Below are positions 1 to 8,050 of a DNA stretch of 64,000 nt, in pieces. The stretch lies in assembly GCF_042429235.1 (NCBI RefSeq), contig NZ_JBHMBA010000008.1; one strand, 5' to 3'. The position numbers and the translations under genes were made by a program. Each line of letters starts with the position of its first letter. Position 1 is the first letter of the stretch. The notes beneath the pieces are model-generated. The model searched no databases, was not told the origin of the DNA, and saw only the letters and a list, made by a program, of their open reading frames with translations. Origin of the DNA: Arthrobacter_B citreus (GTDB taxonomy: Bacteria > Actinomycetota > Actinomycetes > Actinomycetales > Micrococcaceae).

Positions 1-243
1 CTGTTGGCCCTGCCGGTCCCACGGGTTTGGCGGCGGGACAGGCTGGCCCCACGGCTGACCCGGCGGCGGCGCGGGCTGGCCCCACGGCTGACCCGGCGGC
101 GGCGCGGGTTGGCCCCACGGCTGGTTTGGAGGTGCGGCGGGCGGACCCCAGGGCTGTCCCGGCGGCTGGCCGGCTCCGTCACCGGGCCCGGAAGACTCAT
201 CCCGCTCGCGCGGAGTATCGCCGTTGTGATTGTCCTGACCCAA
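1..243 (-). CDS. Pro/Gln/Trp-rich repeat protein, N-terminal part (truncated by window edge)
   Basis: This is an open minus-strand frame from a TTG at 243 to the window edge. It starts (M)GQDNHNGDTPRERDESSG and then becomes Pro, Gly, Gln and Trp rich. Three 33-bp (11-codon) repeats encode variants of GQPWGQPAPPP. The frame has high GC at third positions and keeps repeat phase. GGGGG (250-254 on the plus strand as CCCCC) lies 6 nt before the TTG, and an in-frame TAG lies further upstream. Such N-terminal Pro/Gln-rich tails are common in actinobacterial membrane proteins, but the membrane part, if any, is outside the window. Function unknown. It is divergent from mtrA. The TTG start is my inference. 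Confidence 0.6.
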   Translation of the reverse strand, partial: MGQDNHNGDTPRERDESSGPGDGAGQPPGQPWGPPAAPPNQPWGQPAPPPGQPWGQPAPPPGQPWGQPVPPPNPWDRQGQQ

Positions 244-510
244 GGTATGCCCCCAAAAGAGTTGTTTGCCCTGCTCCGACTATAGTTCCAGACGTCTCCG
301 GGCGTCCCCGGTAAACTGCGCCGGAAACTATGTCCTCTAGGATGGGAGGGATATCGTCAGTTGTCACAGTGCCGCATGGCACGGCGGATGCACAGCATCG
401 CGGACAGCGGGCGGAAGGTTCGGCGGGAATGCCCCGGCCAGCCCCGAGGCCGGCAGGACCGGCACCGCAATGAAGAACCGGAGTGAACAGTCAACCGGGG
501 ACAGGGAGTT
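244..510. promoter_or_regulatory. Divergent intergenic region upstream of mtrA
   Basis: This 267-bp region separates the repeat protein (minus) from mtrA (plus). It holds a TATAGT hexamer at 281-286 (minus-strand -10 candidate) and TAGGAT at about 337-342 (plus-strand -10 candidate). It also holds GTCACAGTG at 363-371, which resembles the GTCACAGCG-type sequence reported for M. tuberculosis MtrA, overlapping a small inverted repeat GTGCC-GCAT-GGCAC. The mtrA ribosome site is the GGGACAGGGAG stretch just before 511. Autoregulation is an inference from these sequences only. Confidence 0.4.
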
Positions 511-1188
511 ATGAAGGCACGCATATTGGTCGTGGACGACGACGAAGCACTGGCCGAGATGATCGGAATTGTGCTCCGCAACGACGGGTTCGACCCTGTC
601 TTCTGCGCGGACGGCTCCAAGGCCCTGGAGATCTTCCGCAGTTCAAAGCCCGACCTGGTGCTGCTGGACCTCATGCTCCCCGGCATCGACGGCATCGAGG
701 TGTGCCGGCAGATCCGCAGCGAGTCGGACGTCCCCATCGTCATGCTGACCGCGAAGTCCGACACCTCCGACGTCGTGCGCGGTCTCGAATCCGGCGCCGA
801 TGACTATGTGCCCAAGCCGTTCAAGCCTGCGGAGCTCGTGGCACGGGTGCGGGCCCGGCTGCGTCCGGGTGACACCAAGACCCCCGAATCCCTCAGCATC
901 GGCGAAGTTTCCATCGACGTTGCCGGCCATGTTGTTGCCCGCGGCGCGGAAACCATTTCGCTGACCCCGCTGGAGTTTGACCTCCTGGTGGCCCTGGCGC
1001 GTAAACCGTGGCAGGTCTTTACCCGTGAAATGCTGCTTGAACAGGTGTGGGGGTACCGCCATGCCGCGGACACCCGCCTGGTCAATGTCCATGTGCAGCG
1101 GCTCCGTTCCAAGATTGAGCGCGATCCCGAAGCACCCGAAATAGTCCTGACGGTGCGCGGTGTCGGTTACAAAGCCGGTCAGAGCTAG
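511..1188 (+). CDS. mtrA: MtrA response regulator (OmpR/PhoB family)
   Basis: DNA-binding response regulator of the MtrAB system, which in actinobacteria coordinates cell-wall remodelling, division and osmotic response. The 225-residue protein has a receiver domain with acidic residues DDD 9-11, phospho-acceptor Asp53 (LVLLDLMLPG), Thr80 and Lys102. A winged-helix Trans_Reg_C domain follows (about 130-222), ending in VLTVRGVGYKAG. The length matches the family. The sensor gene overlaps its end and lpqB follows, the conserved actinobacterial order. Confidence 0.97.
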   Translation: MKARILVVDDDEALAEMIGIVLRNDGFDPVFCADGSKALEIFRSSKPDLVLLDLMLPGIDGIEVCRQIRSESDVPIVMLTAKSDTSDVVRGLESGADDYVPKPFKPAELVARVRARLRPGDTKTPESLSIGEVSIDVAGHVVARGAETISLTPLEFDLLVALARKPWQVFTREMLLEQVWGYRHAADTRLVNVHVQRLRSKIERDPEAPEIVLTVRGVGYKAGQS

Positions 1189-2896
1189 GCGCTCGCGGAC
1201 CTCGGTCCTGAAGACCGAGGTCCTGCCGGCGGCGGTGCGGATCCTCAGGCACCTCCGGGATACGCTGCGCAGGGTAACGTTCCAGCGCATTGTGCGCCGG
1301 TGGCGCCGGTCCCTGCTGTTCAAGACGGTGGTCTCCACCCTGCTGCTGGTTACTTTGGCCTGCGCCGGAGTGGGAGCCTTTTTATCGCACCAGATTGCCG
1401 GTGCCCTCTATGAGGAGCGCCTGAGCCAGTTCCAGTCCGAGGCAACCGCTGGACTTAACTCAGCCAAGGAGAACTTCCGGACCACTGCGGCAACGGACCG
1501 TGAAGGAACGGAGCGGCTGGTCTCCAACACCCTTTCACTGCTTGAGGGACAGGGCGCCGATGCACGTCGGCTGTACCTGCTGACTCCCATCCCGGGCCAG
1601 GAACAGAACCTCTTTGTCACCCAGACCCTGGGCGAGGGGATCACCGCCGGCAGCATTCCTTCCGTGCTGAGCGAGTCCGTCCGCAGCATCGACGTCAACA
1701 GCGAGCAGGACACGATTCACTGGTCTCCGCTTGCGCTGGCCCACGGCGAACCCGGCCTGGCTTTCGGCACCAAAGTGACCCTGCCTCCGGACCGGGCCGA
1801 GTACGCGCTCTACCTGATCTATGACCTGCAATCCATGCAGCAGACGCTGGATGACATCCACCGCATCATGTGGATTGCCGGCGGGCTGATGCTGGTTATC
1901 ATCGGCACGATCGCCTGGATTGTGGCGAAGGCCGGAGTGGGCGCCGTCAGCGATGCCGCGGCCGTGTCCGAAAAGCTCGCCGCCGGTGAACTCCAGGAAC
2001 GCATGGTGGTCAAGGGCGAGGACGACGTCGCGCGCCTTGCGGCCTCGTTCAACCGGATGGCCGCAACTCTCCAGGACCAGATCACCCAGCTGGCCCAGCT
2101 GTCGCGCATGCAGCAGGTTTTCGTTTCCGACGTTTCCCACGAGCTGCGCACCCCGCTGACGACGGTCCGCATGGCCGCGGAGGTGCTCTACGACGCCCGC
2201 GACGGCTTCGATCCCATCAGCCGCCGGTCCACCGAACTGCTGTATCACCAGGTTGAGCGCTTCCAGGCGCTGCTTGCCGACCTCTTGGAGATCTCCCGGT
2301 TCGACGCCGGGGCCGCCTCCCCGGATCTGGAGCCCACGGACATTTTCACCGTGGTCCGGGAAGTTATCGAAGCCACGGAACCGCTTGCCCTGAACATCGG
2401 TTCAGAGGTCACCATCGTCTCCAAGGAGACAAGCTGCATGGTTGACGCCGATCCCAGACGCATCGAACGGATTCTCCGGAACCTGCTCGTGAATGCCCTG
2501 GAACACGGCGAAGGCCAGCCCATTGAAATCGCCATCGGCTCCAATATCGACGCGGTTGCGGTGGCGGTGCGGGATCACGGCATCGGCATGACCGCTGACG
2601 AAGCATCCCGGGTCTTCGACCGTTTCTGGCGCGCCGATCCGGCCCGCGCACGGACAACCGGGGGAAGCGGCCTTGGGCTGTCCATCGCGGTCGAGGACGC
2701 ACTGCTGCACGGCGGCCAGCTGCAGGCGTGGGGCCGTCCCGGCGACGGTGCCTGTTTCCGGCTCACCCTGCCGCGCCGCAACGGCGTCCCCTTCTCGGAT
2801 TCGCCCGTGCCGCTTTCACCGTATGACGGCGCCCCGGGCACCAGGGCCCTTGCCGCCCCGGCACCACCAGTGGAGGAGAAAACCGATGCCAGCTAA
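1160..2896 (+). CDS. mtrB: MtrB sensor histidine kinase
   Basis: Membrane sensor kinase partner of MtrA, 578 residues. It has a basic N-terminus, TM1 near residues 52-75, an extracytoplasmic sensor region, TM2 near 235-258, HAMP, then HisKA with SHELRTPLTT (phospho-His about 327). The HATPase_c domain has N box NLLVNALEHG, G1 DHGIGM and G2 GGSGLGLSIA. The ATG at 1160 gives a 29-bp overlap with mtrA, suggesting translational coupling. The stop codon lies within the start of lpqB. The exact start could be slightly downstream. Confidence 0.95.
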   Translation: MSVTKPVRARRSRTSVLKTEVLPAAVRILRHLRDTLRRVTFQRIVRRWRRSLLFKTVVSTLLLVTLACAGVGAFLSHQIAGALYEERLSQFQSEATAGLNSAKENFRTTAATDREGTERLVSNTLSLLEGQGADARRLYLLTPIPGQEQNLFVTQTLGEGITAGSIPSVLSESVRSIDVNSEQDTIHWSPLALAHGEPGLAFGTKVTLPPDRAEYALYLIYDLQSMQQTLDDIHRIMWIAGGLMLVIIGTIAWIVAKAGVGAVSDAAAVSEKLAAGELQERMVVKGEDDVARLAASFNRMAATLQDQITQLAQLSRMQQVFVSDVSHELRTPLTTVRMAAEVLYDARDGFDPISRRSTELLYHQVERFQALLADLLEISRFDAGAASPDLEPTDIFTVVREVIEATEPLALNIGSEVTIVSKETSCMVDADPRRIERILRNLLVNALEHGEGQPIEIAIGSNIDAVAVAVRDHGIGMTADEASRVFDRFWRADPARARTTGGSGLGLSIAVEDALLHGGQLQAWGRPGDGACFRLTLPRRNGVPFSDSPVPLSPYDGAPGTRALAAPAPPVEEKTDAS

Positions 2897-4640
2897 CCCA
2901 GCGGCGCGGCCGTTTGCACGGCTCGTCCTCATGGTTGCCGCACTGCTGGCCGTTGTCACCGGCTGCTCGTCCATTCCCACGACGGGCCCGGTGGGAACGG
3001 CCACGGCCCACAGTGACGGAAACGCGCTGGTGGACACCTTTGCGGCGGCTCCGCGGGGCCCCAGCGAAGCCGGGGGCGAAACCCCGGAAGAAATCCTGCA
3101 GGGATTCATCGCGGCGGGGACCGGGGCCGCGGACGACTACAGCGTCGCGCGGGAGTTCCTCACCGACACCGCCGCCGAGACATGGACTCCCACCGACCGC
3201 GTGCTGATCTACGGTGCGGACCCCAACATAGTTCCCGGCCCCGACGGGAGCAGCTATTCCATCCGCCTGGAAGTGGTGGGCTCCCTGGATAACCGGGGAA
3301 TTCGCACGGACCTGGCCTCCGGCACCACCGAAACCCTCTCCGCAAAGCTGGAACAAGAGGACGGGCAGTGGAGAATCAGTGCCATTCCCAACGGCATCAT
3401 GGTCACCGAGGTCAACTTCTCGCTGCTGTTCCTCTCGCACAATCTCTACTTCTATTCGAGCAGTTACGATTTCTGGGTCCCGGACACCCGCTGGTTTGTC
3501 CAGAAATCGGGTATTGCGGCCAACGTCGTCAAGGCCATGCTCCAGGGACCGGCTCCCTATCTGCAGGGCGCCGTCACCAGCGCCTTTCCCGCCGGCACCA
3601 CGTTGGCGCGGGACGCCGTACCCGTTGTTTCCGGTGCCGCGACAGTGGACCTTTCCGCCGATGTGCTGCAGGATTCAAGCGACCTGAACCGGCAGCAAAT
3701 GGCGCTGCAGCTGTGGCAGAACCTGGGCAACCTGAACAACGTCAATTCGGTGACCATGACGGTCAACCAGCGGTCAGTTGACCTGGGCAAGGAAAGCAGC
3801 GATCTCGTCGAGCCCATTTCGGACCCCGAGGTTGGCGGAACACAAATTGCCGCCTATCAGAACGAGCTGGTCTACTTCAAGGACGGGCAGCGGCAGCAGA
3901 TTGACGGAATCCCCAGCGTCGCCGCCTACGGGCCGCGGGATCCAGCGCTGTCCCTGGACCTGGCCACCATAGCCTTCCTGAACTGTGAGCGGTCGGCCCT
4001 GTTCATCACCGGGCCGAACCAGTCCGTCCGTCAGGTTGCGGAAGGAACGTCGCTGACACCTCCCAGCATCGATCCGGGCCGTTGGACCTGGACGGCGTCG
4101 CAAACCGGGAGCGGATCCTCCATCCTTGCGCTGCCCCCGGACGGAGCCGCGGAAGACATTCTGTCCCTGCCCGTGCCATGGCTGGCAGAAGCCAGCGTTT
4201 CCGAGCTGCGGATCTCCCGCGACGGTGCGCGTGCCCTGCTGGTGGCCAAACAGGGCGGACGCAGCCAGGTTCTGGTTGCGGGCATCGTGCGGGACGGCGA
4301 CGGCGTTCCGCGCACCTTGACGACACCGCTGGAACTGGCCGTCACCGCCGAATCGGGTTCCGGCATTCCCCAGCCCCTTCCCGTAAACCGGGCCAAGTGG
4401 GTGTCCGAAGATTCCATCGTCGCTGCGCAGACCTCGCCCGAGGGCCAGGTCACCCCAATCATTCTGGGCCTGGGCGCCCGGCCGCAGCCGCTGGCCAGCC
4501 TGGCCGGGATCACCGCGCTCAGCGCCGGCAAGGGAGAACAGGACATCTATGTCCAAACCCTGACGGCGATGTCCAAGCGGATGGGCAACAGCTGGTATGA
4601 GGTGGCCGAAGGGCTGACTGATCCGTCGTTCCCCGGCTGA
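2886..4640 (+). CDS. lpqB: LpqB lipoprotein with GerMN and beta-propeller domains
   Basis: Lipoprotein that in mycobacteria interacts with the MtrB extracellular domain and modulates MtrA signalling. I chose the ATG at 2886, preceded by GGAGGAG, because it starts a lipoprotein signal: basic residues, a hydrophobic core, and lipobox VTGC with Cys27. The 584-residue mature protein has a GerMN-type domain in the middle (around 180-310) and a LpqB-type propeller C-terminus. It overlaps the mtrB stop by 11 bp, so mtrA-mtrB-lpqB is one operon. A longer in-frame reading from 2673 lacks a signal sequence and lies within mtrB. Confidence 0.95.
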   Translation: MPANPAARPFARLVLMVAALLAVVTGCSSIPTTGPVGTATAHSDGNALVDTFAAAPRGPSEAGGETPEEILQGFIAAGTGAADDYSVAREFLTDTAAETWTPTDRVLIYGADPNIVPGPDGSSYSIRLEVVGSLDNRGIRTDLASGTTETLSAKLEQEDGQWRISAIPNGIMVTEVNFSLLFLSHNLYFYSSSYDFWVPDTRWFVQKSGIAANVVKAMLQGPAPYLQGAVTSAFPAGTTLARDAVPVVSGAATVDLSADVLQDSSDLNRQQMALQLWQNLGNLNNVNSVTMTVNQRSVDLGKESSDLVEPISDPEVGGTQIAAYQNELVYFKDGQRQQIDGIPSVAAYGPRDPALSLDLATIAFLNCERSALFITGPNQSVRQVAEGTSLTPPSIDPGRWTWTASQTGSGSSILALPPDGAAEDILSLPVPWLAEASVSELRISRDGARALLVAKQGGRSQVLVAGIVRDGDGVPRTLTTPLELAVTAESGSGIPQPLPVNRAKWVSEDSIVAAQTSPEGQVTPIILGLGARPQPLASLAGITALSAGKGEQDIYVQTLTAMSKRMGNSWYEVAEGLTDPSFPG

Positions 4641-4685
4641 CACCGTTTTCCCCGGACGACACTGCTTTCCCCGGCTGACACTGCT
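4629..4685. repeat. Three short tandem repeats at the 3' end of lpqB
   Basis: Three copies of a 19-bp unit (TTCCCCGGCTGACACTGCT and variants) begin at 4629, 4648 and 4667. The first contains the lpqB stop codon. The middle copy reads GGACGACAC instead of GGCTGACAC. It looks like recent slippage duplication of the gene end; no function is visible. Confidence 0.8.
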
Positions 4686-4782
4686 CCTGCACAGGCACGG
4701 CGGACGCCGTGCCCCGGCCCCGGTGTCCCCGCCGTCGAGCGGCAGGGGGACACGGGTGCGGGATCCGGCGCACCCTGTTCCC

Positions 4783-5676
4783 ATGTGCATGCGGCGCCTT
4801 TCGATATCCGGAGCGGGGGAGGCGGCTGACAGGTTCCGCCGGCATCCGTGGCCTGCCGCCGTAGCCGGTGCATGGGGTGAACTGGCGGCGGCCCTGCTGC
4901 CAACCTCGTGCGCGGTCTGCGGCGCTGCCGATTCGTCCCTGTGCCGCAGCTGCATGCGGGTGGTGCGGCGCAGCGGGACGCGCCCCTACTATGCCCAGGA
5001 GCCGGCTGAACTGCTCCCGCCGGCCGAAGACGCCTCATACCGGAGCGCGGACGGTTCCGGCTCCGTGTTGCCGGTGCTCGCGGCCGGGCGCTATGCCGGA
5101 AACCTGGCCCGGGTGCTGCTGGCCTACAAGAACCATGGACGAACCGATCTCGCCGCTGTCCTGCGCCCCATGTTGGCCGGAGCCCTTCATCAGGCCGCCG
5201 AGGACGCCGGACGCAGCTCCCTGGTGCTGGTGCCGGTCCCAGGTACGGGCCGCGCCATCAGACGAAGGGGGTACAGCCCGCTGGGACTGCTCCTTGGCAC
5301 CCTCGGTGCCCGGGGCCTGCTCCCGGCCGGGACGTCGGTAAAACCGCTGGTGCGGCACGCGCCGTCGGGCCTGCTGCGGCTGCTGCTTCCCGGAAACCTG
5401 GGCGCCGGCATTCCGCGGGGCTCCGGCCGCAGCCAGAAGCATCTTGGGCGCCGGGGCCGCCGAACCAATGTTTACGGGACTATGACGGCGGGGCGGGCCG
5501 GATCGCTGACCGGCGCCCGTGTGCTCGTGGTCGACGATGTCCTGACCACCGGGGCAACCATCGCCGAGGCCACGCGTGCGCTGCGGGCGGCAGGTGCGCG
5601 GGTGGAAGGGGCGGTGGTGATTGCTGCGACCTCACCCCCTGCACGTGACGCAGGTAACACTGCGGGGGAATCCTAG
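4783..5676 (+). CDS. ComF (ComFC-like) phosphoribosyltransferase-family protein
   Basis: ComF/GntX-type protein with an N-terminal zinc-ribbon-like Cys motif (CAVCGAADSSLCRSC) and a C-terminal phosphoribosyltransferase fold carrying the PRPP loop VLVVDDVLTTGAT. ComFC is needed for DNA uptake in transformable bacteria, but the family is widespread and its biochemical role unclear. In M. tuberculosis the equivalent gene (Rv3242c) sits in the same place between lpqB and hpf. The start is uncertain: ATG 4783, ATG 4789 or an upstream GTG at 4723 are possible and none has a good ribosome site. Confidence 0.85.
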   Translation: MCMRRLSISGAGEAADRFRRHPWPAAVAGAWGELAAALLPTSCAVCGAADSSLCRSCMRVVRRSGTRPYYAQEPAELLPPAEDASYRSADGSGSVLPVLAAGRYAGNLARVLLAYKNHGRTDLAAVLRPMLAGALHQAAEDAGRSSLVLVPVPGTGRAIRRRGYSPLGLLLGTLGARGLLPAGTSVKPLVRHAPSGLLRLLLPGNLGAGIPRGSGRSQKHLGRRGRRTNVYGTMTAGRAGSLTGARVLVVDDVLTTGATIAEATRALRAAGARVEGAVVIAATSPPARDAGNTAGES

Positions 5677-5846
5677 CCCAAACCGAACGGCTCAGGTAAT
5701 CGGAATGTCCGGAGGTGAATAACCTTCCGCAGTGATCTAACGTGTTGGTATGGACAGCTTCAAGAAGAGGAGCTGTCCTGCGGCAGCGGTCGCAGAGATT
5801 TTGGCAGCGGCCGTTGCTGTGTCACCGAAATCTATTGGAGGGCACC

Positions 5847-6575
5847 ATGGAATTCATGATCAGCGGACGCAACGTTGCAGTATCCGACCGGTTCCGGGAA
5901 TATGCCGAGGAACGAATCGTCAAGGTCGAGAACCTGGCGAACAAGGTCCAGCGAGTAGATGCACGGATTACCAAGCAGCCCAACGCCCGTGAAGCAGACA
6001 GCTCTCTTACCGTCGAACTGACAGTCATCGGCAGGGGTCCGGTGGTTCGGGCCGAAGCGACCTCCGGCGACAAGTTCGCAGCCTTCGACCTGGCCTACGC
6101 CAAGCTTATTGAACGCCTGCGCAGGGCCAGCGACCGCCGGAAGGTCCACCACGGCCGGCATACTCCGGTTGCCGTACGGGTAGCCACCGCTGACCTGGAT
6201 ACGGTCAACAGCAGCGAACCGCTCCACGTGCAGATGGAGAATGCCGCCACTGACACTGATGCCGCCGCTGAACCGGACGTCGATGACACCGCCGCCGGCG
6301 AACCGGCCGAGGACTCCCCGGTCCTGATCCGGCGCAAGGTTTTCCCGGGTGCCCCCATGAGCCTTGACGCCGCCGTGGACAACATGGAGCTGGTCGGTCA
6401 CGACTTCTATCTGTTTGTGGATGCCGCGACAGGTGCCCCCTCTGTCGTATACCGGCGCAGGGGCTGGACCTACGGCGTCATTACCCTGGATTCGCGCTGT
6501 GCCGAGGGTACCGAAGACCTGCGGGAAGAAACACGCGCGTACCGTCCCTCCGAAGGAGCCGCAGCCACCGCGTGA
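5847..6575 (+). CDS. hpf: Long-form ribosome hibernation promoting factor
   Basis: HPF/RaiA-family protein that silences ribosomes in stasis. At 242 residues it is the long form that dimerises 70S into 100S particles. The N-terminal S30AE domain (about 1-105) starts MEFMISGRNVAVSDRFREY. An Ala/Asp/Glu-rich linker follows (about 125-165), then the C-terminal dimerisation domain (about 175-235, with YLFVDAATGAPSVVYRR). The ATG at 5847 is preceded by TGGAGGG. The position just upstream of secA is conserved with M. tuberculosis Rv3241c. Its 170-bp leader suggests its own promoter, which I could not place. Confidence 0.95.
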   Translation: MEFMISGRNVAVSDRFREYAEERIVKVENLANKVQRVDARITKQPNAREADSSLTVELTVIGRGPVVRAEATSGDKFAAFDLAYAKLIERLRRASDRRKVHHGRHTPVAVRVATADLDTVNSSEPLHVQMENAATDTDAAAEPDVDDTAAGEPAEDSPVLIRRKVFPGAPMSLDAAVDNMELVGHDFYLFVDAATGAPSVVYRRRGWTYGVITLDSRCAEGTEDLREETRAYRPSEGAAATA

Positions 6576-6737
6576 GGTGAGCCGGTGACCCGGGTCAAGA
6601 CCTGAGGCACCGGTGACAGGCCCCCGGGCAGGTGAGGCCGGATATTCCGGTCCAACCGCCCGGGGGCCTTCTGCTGCTCAAACCGCTGGCCGGGTTCCGT
6701 CCGCAGGCACCTGGCCGGAGCTGCGCGACAGCGGACC

Positions 6738-6743
6738 TAGGAT
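6738..6743 (+). promoter_or_regulatory. -10 element for a leaderless transcript
   Basis: TAGGAT lies 7 nt before the ATG at 6751, the spacing expected if transcription begins at the A of the start codon. Leaderless mRNAs with TANNNT boxes at this distance are common in actinobacteria. No Shine-Dalgarno sequence is needed for this start. Confidence 0.5.
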
Positions 6744-6750
6744 GGGCTTC

Positions 6751-7959
6751 ATGGAACCAACCCTTACCTCAGCACAGGCTCGCCGCGCCGCACTTGGCGC
6801 TCAGGGCCTGGCAAAGGGGCGCCCCGCAGCCGTCGCCGCCGGATCAGTGCGCGGGGTCCTGGCCCGGCTGCACCTGCTGCAGATTGATTCCGTGAACGTT
6901 TTGTCCCGCAGCCACTATCTGCCGCTGTATTCGCGGCTGGGTCCGTACGACACCGCCATTCCCGACCGGCTGGCCGGCAAAGCCCCGCGGGGGATGGTTG
7001 AGTACTGGGCGCACGAGGCCAGCTATGTCCGCCCGGAGCTCTTCGCCGACCTGAGGGCGGTCCAGCGCCGGGTATGGATGACCGCCCATTCGATGCCCGC
7101 CGGGGTAAGGGACCCACTGAGCACAGAAATCATGTCGCTGCTGGCCGGGGGCCCGCCGCTGACGGCGCGCGAAATTGCAGAGCGGATCGGTGGAAGCAGC
7201 GGAAAGCCGGCAGCGAACTGGGGGTGGAACTGGTCCGCCTCCAAACGCATCCTCGAAGACCTGTTTGCGGCGGGGCTGCTCAGTTCCGCGGGACGCACTC
7301 CCCAGTTTGAGCGGCTGTACGCTCCCACGGCCGCGGTGCACCCGGCCGGCTCCGCGGCGATGGAACCGTCCGACCCGCAGGAAGCGGTCCTGCGGCTTAC
7401 GGATGTGGCGGCCCGGGCACACGGGATTGCCACTGTCCGCTGCATGGCCGATTATTTCCGCCTGCTTCAGCGGGACACAGCAGCCGCGGTTGCGACCCTG
7501 GTCAAGCGCGGAAGGCTTCGTCCGGTGCGGGTTGCCGGTTGGCGGGCACCGGCATATCTCCACGCTGAGGCCGTCATTCCGCGCCGTTCCTCCGCACGGG
7601 CCCTCCTGAGCCCCTTCGACTCCATGGTCTTTGAGCGCAAACGCCTGGAGTCCCTCTTCGATTTCCGCTACCGCTTGGAGATTTATACGCCTCCGGCCGG
7701 GCGCCGCTATGGATACTACGTGCTGCCGTTCCTGCTGGGGGACGGATTCGCAGCCAGGGTGGACCTTAAGGCGGACCGCACCAACAAGGCGCTGCTGGTC
7801 CAGGCGGCCCACCGTGAAGAGGGAGCTCCGGCACAGACGGCCGTTGAGCTTGCCGCTGAACTGCGTATGATGGCAGATTGGCTGGGGCTGGACGACGTTA
7901 TTGTAAAACCATCAGGTGATCTGGCGGGGGCACTGAAACTGGCAGTATGCCGGGAATAG
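6751..7959 (+). CDS. AlkZ/YcaQ-like winged-helix DNA glycosylase (HTH_42 family)
   Basis: A 402-residue protein of the winged-helix family that includes AlkZ and YcaQ, which unhook alkylated bases and interstrand crosslinks. The catalytic QxD motif is visible as Gln44-Ile-Asp46 (LLQIDSVNVLSRSHY), followed by the typical R-x-HY/LPLYSRLGPYD stretch. Three winged-helix modules fill the rest, ending with a conserved region with YGYYVLPFLLGDGFAARVDLK. The start at 6751 is preferred because of the leaderless -10 box; ATG 6742 is the alternative. Substrate range cannot be told from sequence. Confidence 0.8.
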   Translation: MEPTLTSAQARRAALGAQGLAKGRPAAVAAGSVRGVLARLHLLQIDSVNVLSRSHYLPLYSRLGPYDTAIPDRLAGKAPRGMVEYWAHEASYVRPELFADLRAVQRRVWMTAHSMPAGVRDPLSTEIMSLLAGGPPLTAREIAERIGGSSGKPAANWGWNWSASKRILEDLFAAGLLSSAGRTPQFERLYAPTAAVHPAGSAAMEPSDPQEAVLRLTDVAARAHGIATVRCMADYFRLLQRDTAAAVATLVKRGRLRPVRVAGWRAPAYLHAEAVIPRRSSARALLSPFDSMVFERKRLESLFDFRYRLEIYTPPAGRRYGYYVLPFLLGDGFAARVDLKADRTNKALLVQAAHREEGAPAQTAVELAAELRMMADWLGLDDVIVKPSGDLAGALKLAVCRE

Positions 7960-8002
7960 ACCTGCCCGGGGAACCCCGGCACACCGCCAAACGTCTCTCA
8001 CG

Positions 8003-8008
8003 TAGACT
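8003..8008 (+). promoter_or_regulatory. Candidate secA promoter -10
   Basis: TAGACT at 8003-8008 lies about 43 bp before the secA GTG, and TAGATT at about 8033 is a weaker alternative. GGGAGCA precedes the GTG at normal ribosome-site spacing. No convincing -35 is visible. Confidence 0.35.
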
Positions 8009-8050
8009 GGGGACGCCAGAATTAGGCAACACTAGATTGGGAGCAAATCA

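Noticed and set aside
27..314. Plus-strand frames through the GC-rich repeats at the window start
   Set aside because: They are Arg/Ala shadows of the minus-strand repeat protein and have no ribosome site.
1160..1338. Minus-strand frames across mtrA and mtrB
   Set aside because: They are mirror frames of conserved genes; high GC makes such frames open by chance.
5702..5746. SigH/SigR-type stress promoter (GGAAT...GTT) upstream of hpf
   Set aside because: GGAAT at 5702 has a GTT only about 37 bp further on, far outside the 17-19 bp spacing.
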